Assembly (NCBI GenBank): GCA_020426065.1
Contig: JAGQQT010000087.1
Span: 1-11,158 of the forward strand
Direction: 5' to 3'
DNA: 11,158 nt
Origin: Planctomycetaceae bacterium
GTDB taxonomy: Bacteria; Planctomycetota; Planctomycetia; Planctomycetales; Planctomycetaceae
In this document: piece after piece, positions 1 through 9,380 of the stretch
Position numbering within the stretch: position 1 is the stretch's first letter
Layout of the letters: each line of letters opens with the position of its first letter
Notes under the pieces: generated by a model
Database searches by the model: none
Seen by the model: the letters and a program-made list of their open reading frames with translations, nothing else
What the model was told of the DNA's origin: nothing
Program-made: the position numbers and the translations under genes

Positions 1-1044
1 GATGGCCAGCAGATTCAGTGTATTCAGGGCAATGGCCAGTTCCCGGCTGAACAGTTCCAGAAACTGGAGATCTTTTTCATTGAACGCGTGATCCAGAGCA
101 CTTTCCACATTGAAGGTTCCCAGCACTTCATCATGCAGGATCAGTGGAACGGTCATGGAGCTTTTCGCTCCCGGAGCCCCTGGCAGGTACAAAGGATCAT
201 TGGAAATGTCATCGCACAGGTAGCTCTGCCCAGATGCGGCGACGAAGCCAGTCACACCATTGTTTTTCGATTCAACAAACAGCTGGCGCTCAGCGGCAAC
301 TTCTTCCATGCCCATGGCCAGCAGGGGCCGGAGCTGCTTGGTGTTCTTGTCAATCAGGCGGATCTCAACGGTTTCAAACTCCAGCAGATCCTGCGTGTAA
401 TGCAGGATTTTGGATTTCAGGAGTTCGATCCGCTCATCAACAGTTAATTCATACATTTCCTGGGGTGACAAATCTCCCAGATCGAGCCCGGCCTGGTAGA
501 TGGCGCTCAGTTTCTGCTGCTGCATCATCTGTTCGGTGGTATTGCGGACCGTAGCAACAAACTGAATGACTTCGCCGGTCCGCTGATGTACGACGGGAGC
601 AACCCGGACCTCAAAAAACTGCTTGTCATCCAATTTCAGAGTGCTGGTCTGAGTCATTTTAGATTGCCGAGCCGCCGCAATTGGACAAAGCTGCTTGTCC
701 GGGAAGTCAATTTCTCCAAACAGATCGTAAAATGTTGGATCGGAGTTGATCTGGGGAGCATCCAGGATCGTGATGAGCTGAGGATTGTTCCAGAGAATCC
801 GCTGCCGATGGTCGAGTAATGCCAGCCCATCAGGAAAATGAGAGATGACTTCCAGCATCTCGATGAGAGTATTAGCGGACTCGTTCTGGGAATCGGGAAT
901 GACGATGGTGGAAATTGCCTGGTCCCGCCACATCTGGCACAGTTGCCCGGGTGTTTCCAGAACCTCAAACGCATCCCCCGCCACGGAAGGCATAGAGGTC
1001 AGTTCCTGTGAAGACAGGACCACAATCTTTCGATCATTGGACAC
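1..1044 (-). CDS. PAS and GAF domain sensory protein, C-terminal part outside the window
   Basis: Reading leftwards, one frame stays open from about 1265 to the left edge, so the gene's 3' end is missing. About 348 codons are visible from the start chosen here. The first ~48 residues form a short alternating beta/alpha stretch (KIVVLSS, later TIVIPDS) that resembles a degenerate receiver-like fold. A PAS domain follows at about residues 55-172 (FPDGLALLDHRQRILWNN, then FFEVRVAPV and VATVRNTTEQ). A helical linker leads into a GAF domain at about 189-348, with EIRLIDKNTKQLRPLLAMG, GVTGFVAASG, SMTVPLI and LGTFNVES. PAS and GAF domains sense ligands, redox state or light and usually feed a histidine kinase, cyclase or regulator; that output module would lie off the edge. 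No signal peptide or membrane segment is seen, so it is probably cytoplasmic. The start is uncertain: GTG at 1044 is chosen, but GTG 1068, TTG 1062 and TTG 1086 are in frame and none has a strong ribosome binding site. Confidence 0.85.
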   Translation of the reverse strand, partial: MSNDRKIVVLSSQELTSMPSVAGDAFEVLETPGQLCQMWRDQAISTIVIPDSQNESANTLIEMLEVISHFPDGLALLDHRQRILWNNPQLITILDAPQINSDPTFYDLFGEIDFPDKQLCPIAAARQSKMTQTSTLKLDDKQFFEVRVAPVVHQRTGEVIQFVATVRNTTEQMMQQQKLSAIYQAGLDLGDLSPQEMYELTVDERIELLKSKILHYTQDLLEFETVEIRLIDKNTKQLRPLLAMGMEEVAAERQLFVESKNNGVTGFVAASGQSYLCDDISNDPLYLPGAPGAKSSMTVPLILHDEVLGTFNVESALDHAFNEKDLQFLELFSRELAIALNTLNLLAI

Positions 1045-1484
1045 AGGACATACTTTTCGCAACGACACGATTCTGGTGGATGCCAATTTTTCCAGTGACA
1101 GATTTCTGGGGCTCCAACTGACCCCTGTTTTCCCTTGCCCGCGGCCGCCTGACAGGACACGATTCCTGGTTTGCAGGCTGTTGTGGAACTCTGTTCCCTG
1201 GTCGATTCCAATTCTGTTTATATCCGATTGCCAGCCTGCCCAAAAGGACCAGCAAATTCGGATTCAGAGAATTTGAACAGATCCACCACCCTCGAATTCT
1301 TCTGGAATCTCCGCACAGATGCAGTTCACTGCCCCAGCCGATACAATCCCGCCACCGGACCTTTCGGAATTCCGGGGTGACCGGAAATTGTGATTCCTGG
1401 TCAAAATCTCTCACAAATTAAGCTGCCAATTTTCATTCTGATGGGCAGCAGCACAGGAAAACACTCGGGAAAGCGAATCGACTT
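1045..1484. other. Divergent intergenic region between the PAS/GAF gene and ychF
   Basis: This 440-base gap must hold the promoters of both flanking genes, but I see no convincing -35/-10 pair on either strand. Short open frames here have no recognisable protein character and look like chance. A 10-base palindrome, CGGAATTCCG, lies at 1365-1374. The stretch from about 1380 to 1440 is relatively AT-rich and is the likeliest place for the ychF promoter. The reading frame of the leftward gene stays open to about 1265, so part of this gap could be coding if an upstream start is used. Confidence 0.5.
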
Positions 1485-2576
1485 ATGGAAGCGGGAATTG
1501 TTGGATTGCCGAATGTCGGGAAATCAACGCTGTTTAATGCGTTAACCGCTGCCGGAATCGCCAGTGAAAACTATCCGTTCTGCACCATCGAACCGAATGT
1601 GGGTGTGGTGGAAGTGCCTGACAGTCGCCTGCAGACCATCCGCGAGTACATCAAATCGGAACGGATTCTGCCTGCTGCCCTGAAGCTGGTCGATATCGCC
1701 GGAATCGTGAAAGGGGCTTCGGTCGGGGAAGGGCTGGGCAACAAGTTTCTGGCCAATATTCGGGATGTCGATGCCATCATCCATGTGGTCCGCTGCTTTG
1801 AAAACGCTGATGTCATTCACGTCGACGGGAAAGTGGATCCCCTGCGGGACGTGGAAACCATCGATACCGAACTGATTCTGGCGGACCTGCAGACCGTCGA
1901 ATCGGCCAAAGATCGCTCTGCAAAAAAAGCACGCACCGGCGATGCAGATGCAAAAAAACGCCTCGCACTGCTGGAACGCTGTATGGAACGCCTCGATCAG
2001 GCCCTGCCCATCCGGGGGATCAAACTGGACAATGCCGACGAAGAAAAAATCCTCCGCGGCTTCTCCTTCCTGACCGCCAAACCGGTCCTCTACCTGGCTA
2101 ATGTCTCTGACAGTGATCTGGCTGGTGAAAACGAATTTGTCCAGCAACTGCGAAAGCGGGCGGAAGCGGAGCATTCGCTGGTGATTCCCGTCTGTGCGGC
2201 GATCGAATCCGAACTCCGGGAAATGGACGAAGCTGACCGCCAGGAAATGCTGACCGATCTGGGACTGAAGGAACCGGCTCTCAACGTGGTTGCCCGGGCC
2301 GCCTATCATACTCTGGGCTACCAGAGTTACTTCACAGCCGGTCCGAAGGAAATCCGAGCGTGGACGATTCCCCAGGGAGCTACCGCTCCCCAGGCAGCAG
2401 GTGTGATTCACACGGATTTCGAAAGAGCGTTCATTCGGGTTGAAGTGTATACGATTGACGATCTGATCGAATATCACAACGAAAAAGCCATCCGGGAAGC
2501 CGGCAAGCTGCGTGTTGAAGGCAAAGAATATCTGGTTCAGGATGGGGATATCTGCCACTTCCTGGCCAATCCTTGA
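1485..2576 (+). CDS. ychF: YchF/OLA1-family P-loop ATPase
   Basis: This is a complete 363-residue member of the Obg-related YchF family, matching the usual length of about 363. The family binds and hydrolyses ATP in preference to GTP, associates with ribosomes and modulates translation and oxidative-stress responses. The G1 loop GLPNVGKST is at residues 7-15, the switch I stretch PFCTIEPN at 31-38, and the G3 motif DIAG at 70-73. A helical insertion covers about 125-200. The TGS domain spans about 280-361 and ends in the family hallmark VQDGDICHF. Cys33 sits in PFCTIEPN at the position of E. coli Cys35, which is implicated in redox control. The G4-equivalent reads NVSD (206-209), where the family usually has N-x-x-E. 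GGGAA at 1468-1472 is a modest ribosome binding site for the ATG. The next gene follows 109 bases downstream on the same strand. Confidence 0.97.
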   Translation: MEAGIVGLPNVGKSTLFNALTAAGIASENYPFCTIEPNVGVVEVPDSRLQTIREYIKSERILPAALKLVDIAGIVKGASVGEGLGNKFLANIRDVDAIIHVVRCFENADVIHVDGKVDPLRDVETIDTELILADLQTVESAKDRSAKKARTGDADAKKRLALLERCMERLDQALPIRGIKLDNADEEKILRGFSFLTAKPVLYLANVSDSDLAGENEFVQQLRKRAEAEHSLVIPVCAAIESELREMDEADRQEMLTDLGLKEPALNVVARAAYHTLGYQSYFTAGPKEIRAWTIPQGATAPQAAGVIHTDFERAFIRVEVYTIDDLIEYHNEKAIREAGKLRVEGKEYLVQDGDICHFLANP

Positions 2577-2685
2577 GTTCCGGTTTCCACCCATCTGCCT
2601 GAATACTCCCGGTTGATCCGTCCGATCAGTCGATTTCTCCGGTTGGCCGGGTCCTTCCAGGTCACTGGACTGAAAGTGAGGCAAC

Positions 2686-3360
2686 ATGTTTGGACAAGTT
2701 CCTCCCACTCCCTATGACATCACATTCTCCCTGTTCGGGATTCCGATTCGCGTTCATCCGATGTTCTGGCTGATTGCGGTTGTGCTGGGCTGGGCGGCCC
2801 AGCGTCCGGACCTGATCGTGATCTGGGTGATGTGCCTGTTCCTGTCAATCCTGGTTCATGAGCTGGGGCATGCCCTCATGTCGCGTGCCTTCGGGAATTC
2901 GCCGCACATTGTTCTGTACCACATGGGAGGCTATGCGGCCTATCAACCAACTTACGGGCACAGTTACTGGAAGTCGATTGCGATTTTAATTGCAGGCCCT
3001 TTTGCCGGGTTTCTGCTGTATGGCGTTTCCAAGCTGATTGCGTATCTCTATTTCCAGGCCAATGTCATCCCGACTGTCCAGGTTCAATTCGCGCTGATTC
3101 AACTGGAGTGGATCAATCTGATCTGGGGCTTCATCAACCTGCTCCCCGTTTATCCCCTGGATGGGGGCCAGATCCTGCGTGATGTGCTGTCGCTGCTTCG
3201 GCTTCGCGGTGCACTCACATGGACTTTCCGAGTCGGTTTTCTGTGCGCAATCCTGGTGGCAATCCTGTTCCTGCAGAGACAGGCGATCTACCCCGCAGTG
3301 TTCTTTGGATTTCTGGCAGCCATGAACTTCAAACTCCATGAAGAAAGCAGCCGGTATTAA
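2686..3360 (+). CDS. Site-2-protease-like M50 membrane metalloprotease
   Basis: This 224-residue, very hydrophobic protein has about six predicted membrane segments, near residues 25-40, 43-62, 96-124, 138-155, 181-197 and 200-215. The zinc-binding motif HELGH is at 58-62 inside a membrane helix. The third ligand motif is in NLLPVYPLDGGQ, with Asp159 followed by two glycines. These are the catalytic signatures of intramembrane metalloproteases related to site-2 protease and SpoIVFB, which cut membrane-embedded substrates. It is a minimal form: there is no PDZ domain as in RseP and no C-terminal CBS pair, so its substrate cannot be inferred. The GTGAGG at 2676-2681 lies four bases before the ATG and supports this start. 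It lies 109 bases downstream of ychF on the same strand and may share its transcript, though no functional link is evident. It ends 53 bases before a convergent gene. Confidence 0.93.
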   Translation: MFGQVPPTPYDITFSLFGIPIRVHPMFWLIAVVLGWAAQRPDLIVIWVMCLFLSILVHELGHALMSRAFGNSPHIVLYHMGGYAAYQPTYGHSYWKSIAILIAGPFAGFLLYGVSKLIAYLYFQANVIPTVQVQFALIQLEWINLIWGFINLLPVYPLDGGQILRDVLSLLRLRGALTWTFRVGFLCAILVAILFLQRQAIYPAVFFGFLAAMNFKLHEESSRY

Positions 3361-3393
3361 CCGACTGCTTTGGGGTAATCTTCAAGGAATTCT

Positions 3394-3411
3394 GAGGAAC
3401 TCTCTTTCCTC
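3394..3411. terminator. Weak hairpin between convergent genes
   Basis: GAGGAA and TTCCTC can pair around a six-base loop in the 53-base gap between two convergent stop codons. It is AT-rich for a terminator stem and has only a short, interrupted T run on the + strand side (GTTTAC). It may help end transcription of the M50 gene, but the case is weak. Confidence 0.25.
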
Positions 3412-3413
3412 GT

Positions 3414-5687
<2,274 letters not shown>

Positions 5688-5744
5688 CGTACGGATCCGG
5701 TCTGGCTTTGAATTGAAGTCATCGGGAATGAAGTAGCAGCTCGA

Positions 5745-7589
5745 TTATTTGAATTTGAGTTCAAACGGCATCAACAGCAAACGGGGATCCGTTGCCGAAA
5801 GACGCTCAATCAGAAGTGCGTTTCTCAATTTCGCGGTCAGTTCCTGTGGCAGAAAGTCCAGCTGGGGAACGGTCACCTGGTTGAGCTGAGTCTGGGTATC
5901 GATTGGGCCAAACAGCTGCTCAAACGGGCTGGTTGGTTTGGGCAACATCAGTCGCTCAACGTCATCCGTTTCAATTCCAGCCAGTGTAATGGCTTTTTCC
6001 ACTGCATCGTCCAGTGTGCCAATGGCATCCACCAGGCCATTTTCAACCGCCACATTTCCGATATAAATCCGTCCGCCACCCAGCTCTTTGATTTTCTCGA
6101 CATTCATGTCCCGTCCGGCGGCTGCCTTCCGGGTGAAGATGTCATAGATATCGTTCATCATGGCCTGCATGGTTTCCCGTTCGGAATCCGTAAACGGCTG
6201 CATGGTGCTCAAGGCACCGGAATTTTTGCCTCGGGTGACATAGCTGGTGGTAATCCCCAGTTTTTCGAACAGTCCTTCCAATGCCAGTTTTCCGCCAACC
6301 ACGCCGATCGATCCGGTGATCGTTCCCGGTTCGGCATAGATGAAATCCGCTCCCATGGAAATGTAATACCCGCCGCTCGCAGCGACATCACCCATGCTCA
6401 CGACAATTGGCTTGTCAACTTGTTCGAGGGCATTCCAGATCAGATCGCTGGCGATGGCACTTCCTCCGGGACTGTTGATCCGCAGGACGATCGCTTTGAC
6501 CCGTTCGTTTTCGGCGGCTTCACGAATCGCTTCGATCATTGATTCGGAGCCGATGACTTCATCGCCAAATGGCCCGCTCGATCCCCTGCCCGACATGATG
6601 GCCCCGGACGCATAAATCACCGCAATCTGAGGTGTATTGGACTTCCGTTTTCCGGGCTCAACTCCCATCAGCAGATTCATCATTTTGATCATGCCGGTGA
6701 AGCCTTCAAAGTCGACATCGACTTTTTCCTTGCCGTATCGCTTCACCAGTTCAAACTCCGATTCCTTATCATCAGCCAGAGCAATCTTCTCGATATCCTC
6801 GACATAATTCATTCCGTCGACCAGTTTGGCTTCCAGCGCGGATTTGGCGGTGTGCGGGCCGTTGTCAATTGCGGCCATCACCTGCTCCCGGGTCAGCCCG
6901 CGGGACTCCGAAATGGAAGAAACGAGAATGTCATACTGACCATCGAGCAACTCGGAAATCTCCTGCCGGAATTCCGGACTCATTTCAGTCCGGGTGTAAG
7001 GTTCCGCAGCCGATTTGAATTTCCCGACTCGCAGGATATCCGTTTTGATGTCCAGGTAGTCGAGCATGTTTTTGTAGAAGCTGACTTCCGCACGCATCCC
7101 GGTCATCAACAGCATGCCCGGTTCGGGTATGTAAATCTTGTCACAGGCCGTTGCGATGAGGTAATCGGTTGTGAGGGCCGTTTCCAGAAACGCGACAACG
7201 GGGGTTCCCTGTTCACGCACTGCCTTGATTTTCGTCCGCAGTTCATGCACAGTCCCCAGCCCGATGAGCGGATTGTTGATTCGCAGCACGACTGCATCGA
7301 TTTTCTCATCTCCGGCCGCCTTATCGAGCCGTTCAAACAGTTTGGGAAGCGTCTGGCTGATTTCCCCGAACAGCCCGGGGAGTGAAGGACCTTCCGGAAT
7401 CAGTCCGGACAGTTCGATTTCTGCCCAGCGGACCTTGGGAGAGTCCTCGGCGTCAGCTGCGTCGGCTGCTGCCTCTGAGGTTTTCGTTCGCGTTGATGAT
7501 CGGCGAGTTCCCCCATCCGGCTGAGCGATGGCACAGGGAATCGCGGTCAAGACCACGAGGGAGGTAATCAGCAGTGATTTCAATAACAT
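5745..7589 (-). CDS. sppA: Signal peptide peptidase SppA, tandem S49 (67K) type
   Basis: SppA is a membrane-anchored serine protease that degrades cleaved signal peptides. Numbered from the ATG at 7589 it has 614 residues, close to the 618 of E. coli SppA, and has the same double S49 layout. The N-terminal half (about 55-235) carries the general-base lysine, Lys192, in GKFKSAAEP. The C-terminal half (about 320-480) carries NSPGGSA (372-378), the nucleophile Ser405 in AASGGYY, and TGSIG (425-429). The Lys-Ser spacing of 213 is close to the 200 of E. coli (K209/S409). A hydrophobic N-terminal segment, residues 5-22, acts as signal or anchor, and an Ala/Asp-rich linker follows at about 35-50. 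The frame can be extended to GTG 7607, but only ATG 7589 has a good ribosome binding site (AAAGGA at 7598-7603). The FAD oxidoreductase gene follows 57 bases downstream. Confidence 0.96.
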   Translation of the reverse strand: MLLKSLLITSLVVLTAIPCAIAQPDGGTRRSSTRTKTSEAAADAADAEDSPKVRWAEIELSGLIPEGPSLPGLFGEISQTLPKLFERLDKAAGDEKIDAVVLRINNPLIGLGTVHELRTKIKAVREQGTPVVAFLETALTTDYLIATACDKIYIPEPGMLLMTGMRAEVSFYKNMLDYLDIKTDILRVGKFKSAAEPYTRTEMSPEFRQEISELLDGQYDILVSSISESRGLTREQVMAAIDNGPHTAKSALEAKLVDGMNYVEDIEKIALADDKESEFELVKRYGKEKVDVDFEGFTGMIKMMNLLMGVEPGKRKSNTPQIAVIYASGAIMSGRGSSGPFGDEVIGSESMIEAIREAAENERVKAIVLRINSPGGSAIASDLIWNALEQVDKPIVVSMGDVAASGGYYISMGADFIYAEPGTITGSIGVVGGKLALEGLFEKLGITTSYVTRGKNSGALSTMQPFTDSERETMQAMMNDIYDIFTRKAAAGRDMNVEKIKELGGGRIYIGNVAVENGLVDAIGTLDDAVEKAITLAGIETDDVERLMLPKPTSPFEQLFGPIDTQTQLNQVTVPQLDFLPQELTAKLRNALLIERLSATDPRLLLMPFELKFK

Positions 7590-7597
7590 CAGACAGA

Positions 7598-7603
7598 TCC
7601 TTT
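7598..7603 (-). promoter_or_regulatory. Ribosome binding site that decides the sppA start
   Basis: Read leftwards, AAAGGA lies eight bases before ATG 7589, an ideal spacing. It lies inside the extended frame, just after the alternative GTG at 7605-7607, which itself has no purine-rich site before it. This favours the ATG and a product six residues shorter than the longest frame. Confidence 0.7.
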
Positions 7604-7656
7604 GCACGAGGCACCCGTGAAGGTGATCAATACTTTCCTTGGAACGGCAGTGATTG

Positions 7657-7686
7657 ATCTTATCGCTCGGCTGTGACCATGGTCAA
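7657..7686 (-). promoter_or_regulatory. Candidate sigma-70-like promoter for sppA
   Basis: Read leftwards, TTGACC (7681-7686, five of six matches to the -35 consensus) is followed after 18 bases by TAAGAT (7657-7662, four of six to the -10). Transcription would begin near 7650, giving a leader of about 60 bases before ATG 7589. A perfect 12-base palindrome at 7674-7685 overlaps the -35. Planctomycete promoter consensus is poorly defined, so this is tentative. Confidence 0.35.
7674..7685. promoter_or_regulatory. 12-base palindrome TGACCATGGTCA, possible operator
   Basis: TGACCATGGTCA is perfectly self-complementary and overlaps the -35 element of the candidate sppA promoter. A repressor dimer bound here would block polymerase. 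No repressor gene is adjacent, and a 12-base palindrome can occur by chance. Confidence 0.25.
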
Positions 7687-7750
7687 ATCAGAAGCCTGAA
7701 CAAGGTGCACAGTCTGCAAAGGAATGAGGAAGCAGGATTAGAGGGGCGGG

Positions 7751-7788
7751 AAAAAACAAAGGGGGCTATGCAACCATGCATAGCCCCC
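7751..7788 (-). terminator. Rho-independent terminator for the YTV-repeat gene
   Basis: GGGGGCTATGC and GCATAGCCCCC form a perfect 11-base-pair stem around a six-base loop at 7761-7788. Read leftwards, the stem is followed directly by TTTGTTTTTT (7751-7760). This is a textbook intrinsic terminator for leftward transcription, about 150 bases past the stop codon of the YTV-repeat gene. It also insulates sppA from that gene. There is no T run on the other side, so it acts in one direction only. Confidence 0.88.
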
Positions 7789-7815
7789 AAGGAGACGAGA
7801 GAGACATCTAGATTC

Positions 7816-7883
7816 GGGAAACGGGAACTCAGTCTGGCTCCGTTTCCCATGTCATCCTGTTTCATCGATCAACGACCGATGAA
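7816..7883. other. Two further stem-loops in the 3' region of the YTV-repeat gene
   Basis: GGGAAACGG (7816-7824) pairs with CCGTTTCCC (7840-7848), a nine-base-pair stem around a 15-base loop. TTCATCG (7861-7867) pairs with CGATGAA (7877-7883), a seven-base-pair stem around a nine-base loop. Neither has a T run. Together with the terminator they make the 3' untranslated region unusually structured, which could stabilise the mRNA or release a short RNA. Confidence 0.45.
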
Positions 7884-7940
7884 GCATGTCCAGTCAGGGC
7901 AGAGGAAGGAGAAATCCCCTGCCCCGTTTTGGACTAATTC

Positions 7941-9380
7941 CTAGAGACAGGTGTTACACCCGTCTGCACATGCATCACCACAACCGTTTGTGCAGGTGTC
8001 CGGACAGCAGGGATCGCAGCAGACCGGGACCTTTTCACAGACGACGCGAGGGACGCAGCGAGTTTTCTTGACCATGATGGTGCGTGGCACGCACTTCGTC
8101 TTGGTCACATATTGGACATCGCACACCTTATGGCATGTGGTGTAAGGAACGCAGCGGGTGCGACATTCCTGAACCATATGACAGGTGGTGTGAGGGATGC
8201 GACGGGTGACAGTTTCACACTTCCAGGTGCAGGTTGTGTAAGGCACGCGACGAGTGACACAACGATCCACAAAGTGGCAGGTCGTGTAAGGCACGCGGCA
8301 GTGCTTGGTTTCCTTGACCATGTGACAGGTGGTGTAAGGAACGCAGCGGGTGCGGCATTCTTTAACCATGTGGCAAGTGGTGTAAGGAACCCGCTTGTTC
8401 ACAGTGTAAGGAACCTGGTGACAGACAGTGTAAGGCACGCGGCGTGTTTTCACGCAAGTTTCGAAGCGAACCGAGCACACCTTTTTCTTGACGATTTTGG
8501 GGCACCAGACCTGGCGGCAGATCGTGTAGCCACCATGACATTTTTCGGCACAGTGACAGTCCGGGCAGGCGTTGCAGTCGTTGCATCCATTGGTGCAACC
8601 CTGATCGCAGCAGCCGTCTGCACAGCCTTCAGTACAACCGTCGAAGCAGCCGAACTGATTCATGCAGCAGCCATTCCGATGACAGGTCGTACCGCAGCAG
8701 CAGGGAACGCGTTCACGAACGGTTTTCCATTCGCCACAGCAAACGTCCACCCAGTGAGTTTCCCGAATCGGTTTGCAGACTGTGTAGCAGACATCCCGAT
8801 AGCAGGTTTTGGTCACAGTGCGGTACTGAGTGCAGCACACGTTCTGATAGCAGGTTTTGTAAACCGGACGGCAGGCTGTGTAACAGACGTTGCGATAGCA
8901 GGTCCGTGTCACAGGTCGGCAGACCGTGTAGCAATGATCGCGATAGCAGGTTTTGTAAACCGGCTGGCGGACATTGCAGGTCACCGTGCGATAGCAGGTC
9001 TTGTAGATGGGTCGACGAACCTGCTCACAAACAGTGCGGTAGCAGGTTTTGTAAACCGGACGACAGACCGTGTAAGCTTCTTTACGATAGCAGGTCTTGA
9101 AAACGGTCCGTGTGCAGGGAACTGGCACCGTTTCGCAACAGGTATCGTAAACCGTAACCGGACAGCAGTATTCCTGCGTGTCCCAGACGACCTTTTTGAC
9201 CGTCTGATACTGTGGGCAGCAGTGACGTTTTGCGACGCCAAAATGGCCCCAGCATCCACATGTTTCAACTGGACAGCAATCATAGCTGCCAGCACCGCAG
9301 TAAGCGGCTTGTGTCGTGCTGCTGAATGCGCTGAACATCAACGCGACAGCAGCGAGTGAAATCCAGGCTGCAGACTTCAT
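7941..9380 (-). CDS. Cysteine-rich YTV-repeat envelope protein
   Basis: This 479-residue exported protein has a signal peptide (about residues 1-26, ending TTQAA). About 80 of its residues are cysteine, with many Tyr, Thr, Val, Arg and Lys and few acidic residues. Array A (residues 61-220) has about ten 16-residue units with consensus VYKTCYRxVCYTVCRP. The centre (about 221-290) is dominated by GCxxGC-type cysteine knuckles. Array B (315-450) repeats VPYTTCHMVKECRTRC. The C-terminus returns to CTNGC and CADGC knuckles. This matches the planctomycete YTV-motif family, reported as detergent-insoluble cell-wall proteins in Rhodopirellula baltica; a structural, disulfide-crosslinked or metal-binding role is inferred. 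AAGGAGAGG at 9391-9399 is a strong ribosome binding site ten bases before ATG. Translation ends about 150 bases before a strong terminator, so the gene is probably a single-gene transcript. Confidence 0.93.
   Translation of the reverse strand: MKSAAWISLAAVALMFSAFSSTTQAAYCGAGSYDCCPVETCGCWGHFGVAKRHCCPQYQTVKKVVWDTQEYCCPVTVYDTCCETVPVPCTRTVFKTCYRKEAYTVCRPVYKTCYRTVCEQVRRPIYKTCYRTVTCNVRQPVYKTCYRDHCYTVCRPVTRTCYRNVCYTACRPVYKTCYQNVCCTQYRTVTKTCYRDVCYTVCKPIRETHWVDVCCGEWKTVRERVPCCCGTTCHRNGCCMNQFGCFDGCTEGCADGCCDQGCTNGCNDCNACPDCHCAEKCHGGYTICRQVWCPKIVKKKVCSVRFETCVKTRRVPYTVCHQVPYTVNKRVPYTTCHMVKECRTRCVPYTTCHMVKETKHCRVPYTTCHFVDRCVTRRVPYTTCTWKCETVTRRIPHTTCHMVQECRTRCVPYTTCHKVCDVQYVTKTKCVPRTIMVKKTRCVPRVVCEKVPVCCDPCCPDTCTNGCGDACADGCNTCL
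8031..8438 (-). repeat. Tandem repeat array B of the YTV protein (VPYTTC type)
   Basis: This encodes residues 315-450. Unit lengths read from one V/I-P start to the next are 8, 8, 16, 16, 16, 16, 16, 20, 12 and 8 residues. The core VPYTTCH followed by MVKECRTRC is recognisable in most units. At the DNA level the + strand shows recurring GTGTAAGGAACGC-like blocks about 48 bases apart. The units have diverged at several codons, so the array is not a recent perfect duplication. Confidence 0.88.
8721..9200 (-). repeat. Tandem repeat array A of the YTV protein (VYKTCYR type)
   Basis: This encodes residues 61-220 as ten consecutive 16-residue (48-base) units with no length change. The middle seven units (93-204) are clear, with consensus VYKTCYRxVCYTVCRP. 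The first two (61-92) and the last (205-220) are degenerate. Each unit looks like two eight-residue halves (VYKTCYRx and VCYTVCRP), and the same half-unit idea fits array B, suggesting a shared eight-residue ancestor. Confidence 0.88.

Larger units (their letters stand above)
7590..7940. other. Non-coding region: sppA leader and 3' region of the YTV-repeat gene
   Basis: About 350 bases without a credible gene. On the leftward strand it contains, in order of transcription, the structured 3' untranslated region of the YTV-repeat gene, its Rho-independent terminator (7751-7788), then the candidate sppA promoter (7657-7686) and leader. Small open frames on the + strand across 7654-8071 show no protein-like composition and cross the terminator, so I regard them as chance. 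Confidence 0.6.

Noticed and set aside
88..447. Open frames on the + strand at the left edge (88-447 and 144-554)
   Set aside because: They are antisense to a continuous minus-strand frame with clear PAS and GAF sequence that runs off the edge.
1034..1414. A 126-codon minus-strand frame in the gap before ychF
   Set aside because: No ribosome binding site, composition biased to Arg, Trp and Gln, overlaps the start of the PAS/GAF gene in another frame, and no family resemblance.
1542..2708. A 388-codon open frame on the minus strand opposite ychF
   Set aside because: Antisense shadow of an unmistakable, full-length YchF; its own product resembles no family I know.
8031..9200. Regularly spaced 48-base repeats as a possible CRISPR array
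   Set aside because: The period keeps a codon frame and the so-called spacers are themselves homologous repeat halves encoding Cys-rich protein; there are no unique spacers and no cas genes.
8112..9359. A 415-codon open frame on the + strand opposite the YTV-repeat gene
   Set aside because: It arises because the repeated Cys, Tyr, Thr and Val codons read without stops in the antisense frame. Its product is a low-complexity Ala/Val/Gly/Thr repeat without a ribosome binding site, while the minus strand encodes a signal peptide and a known repeat family.
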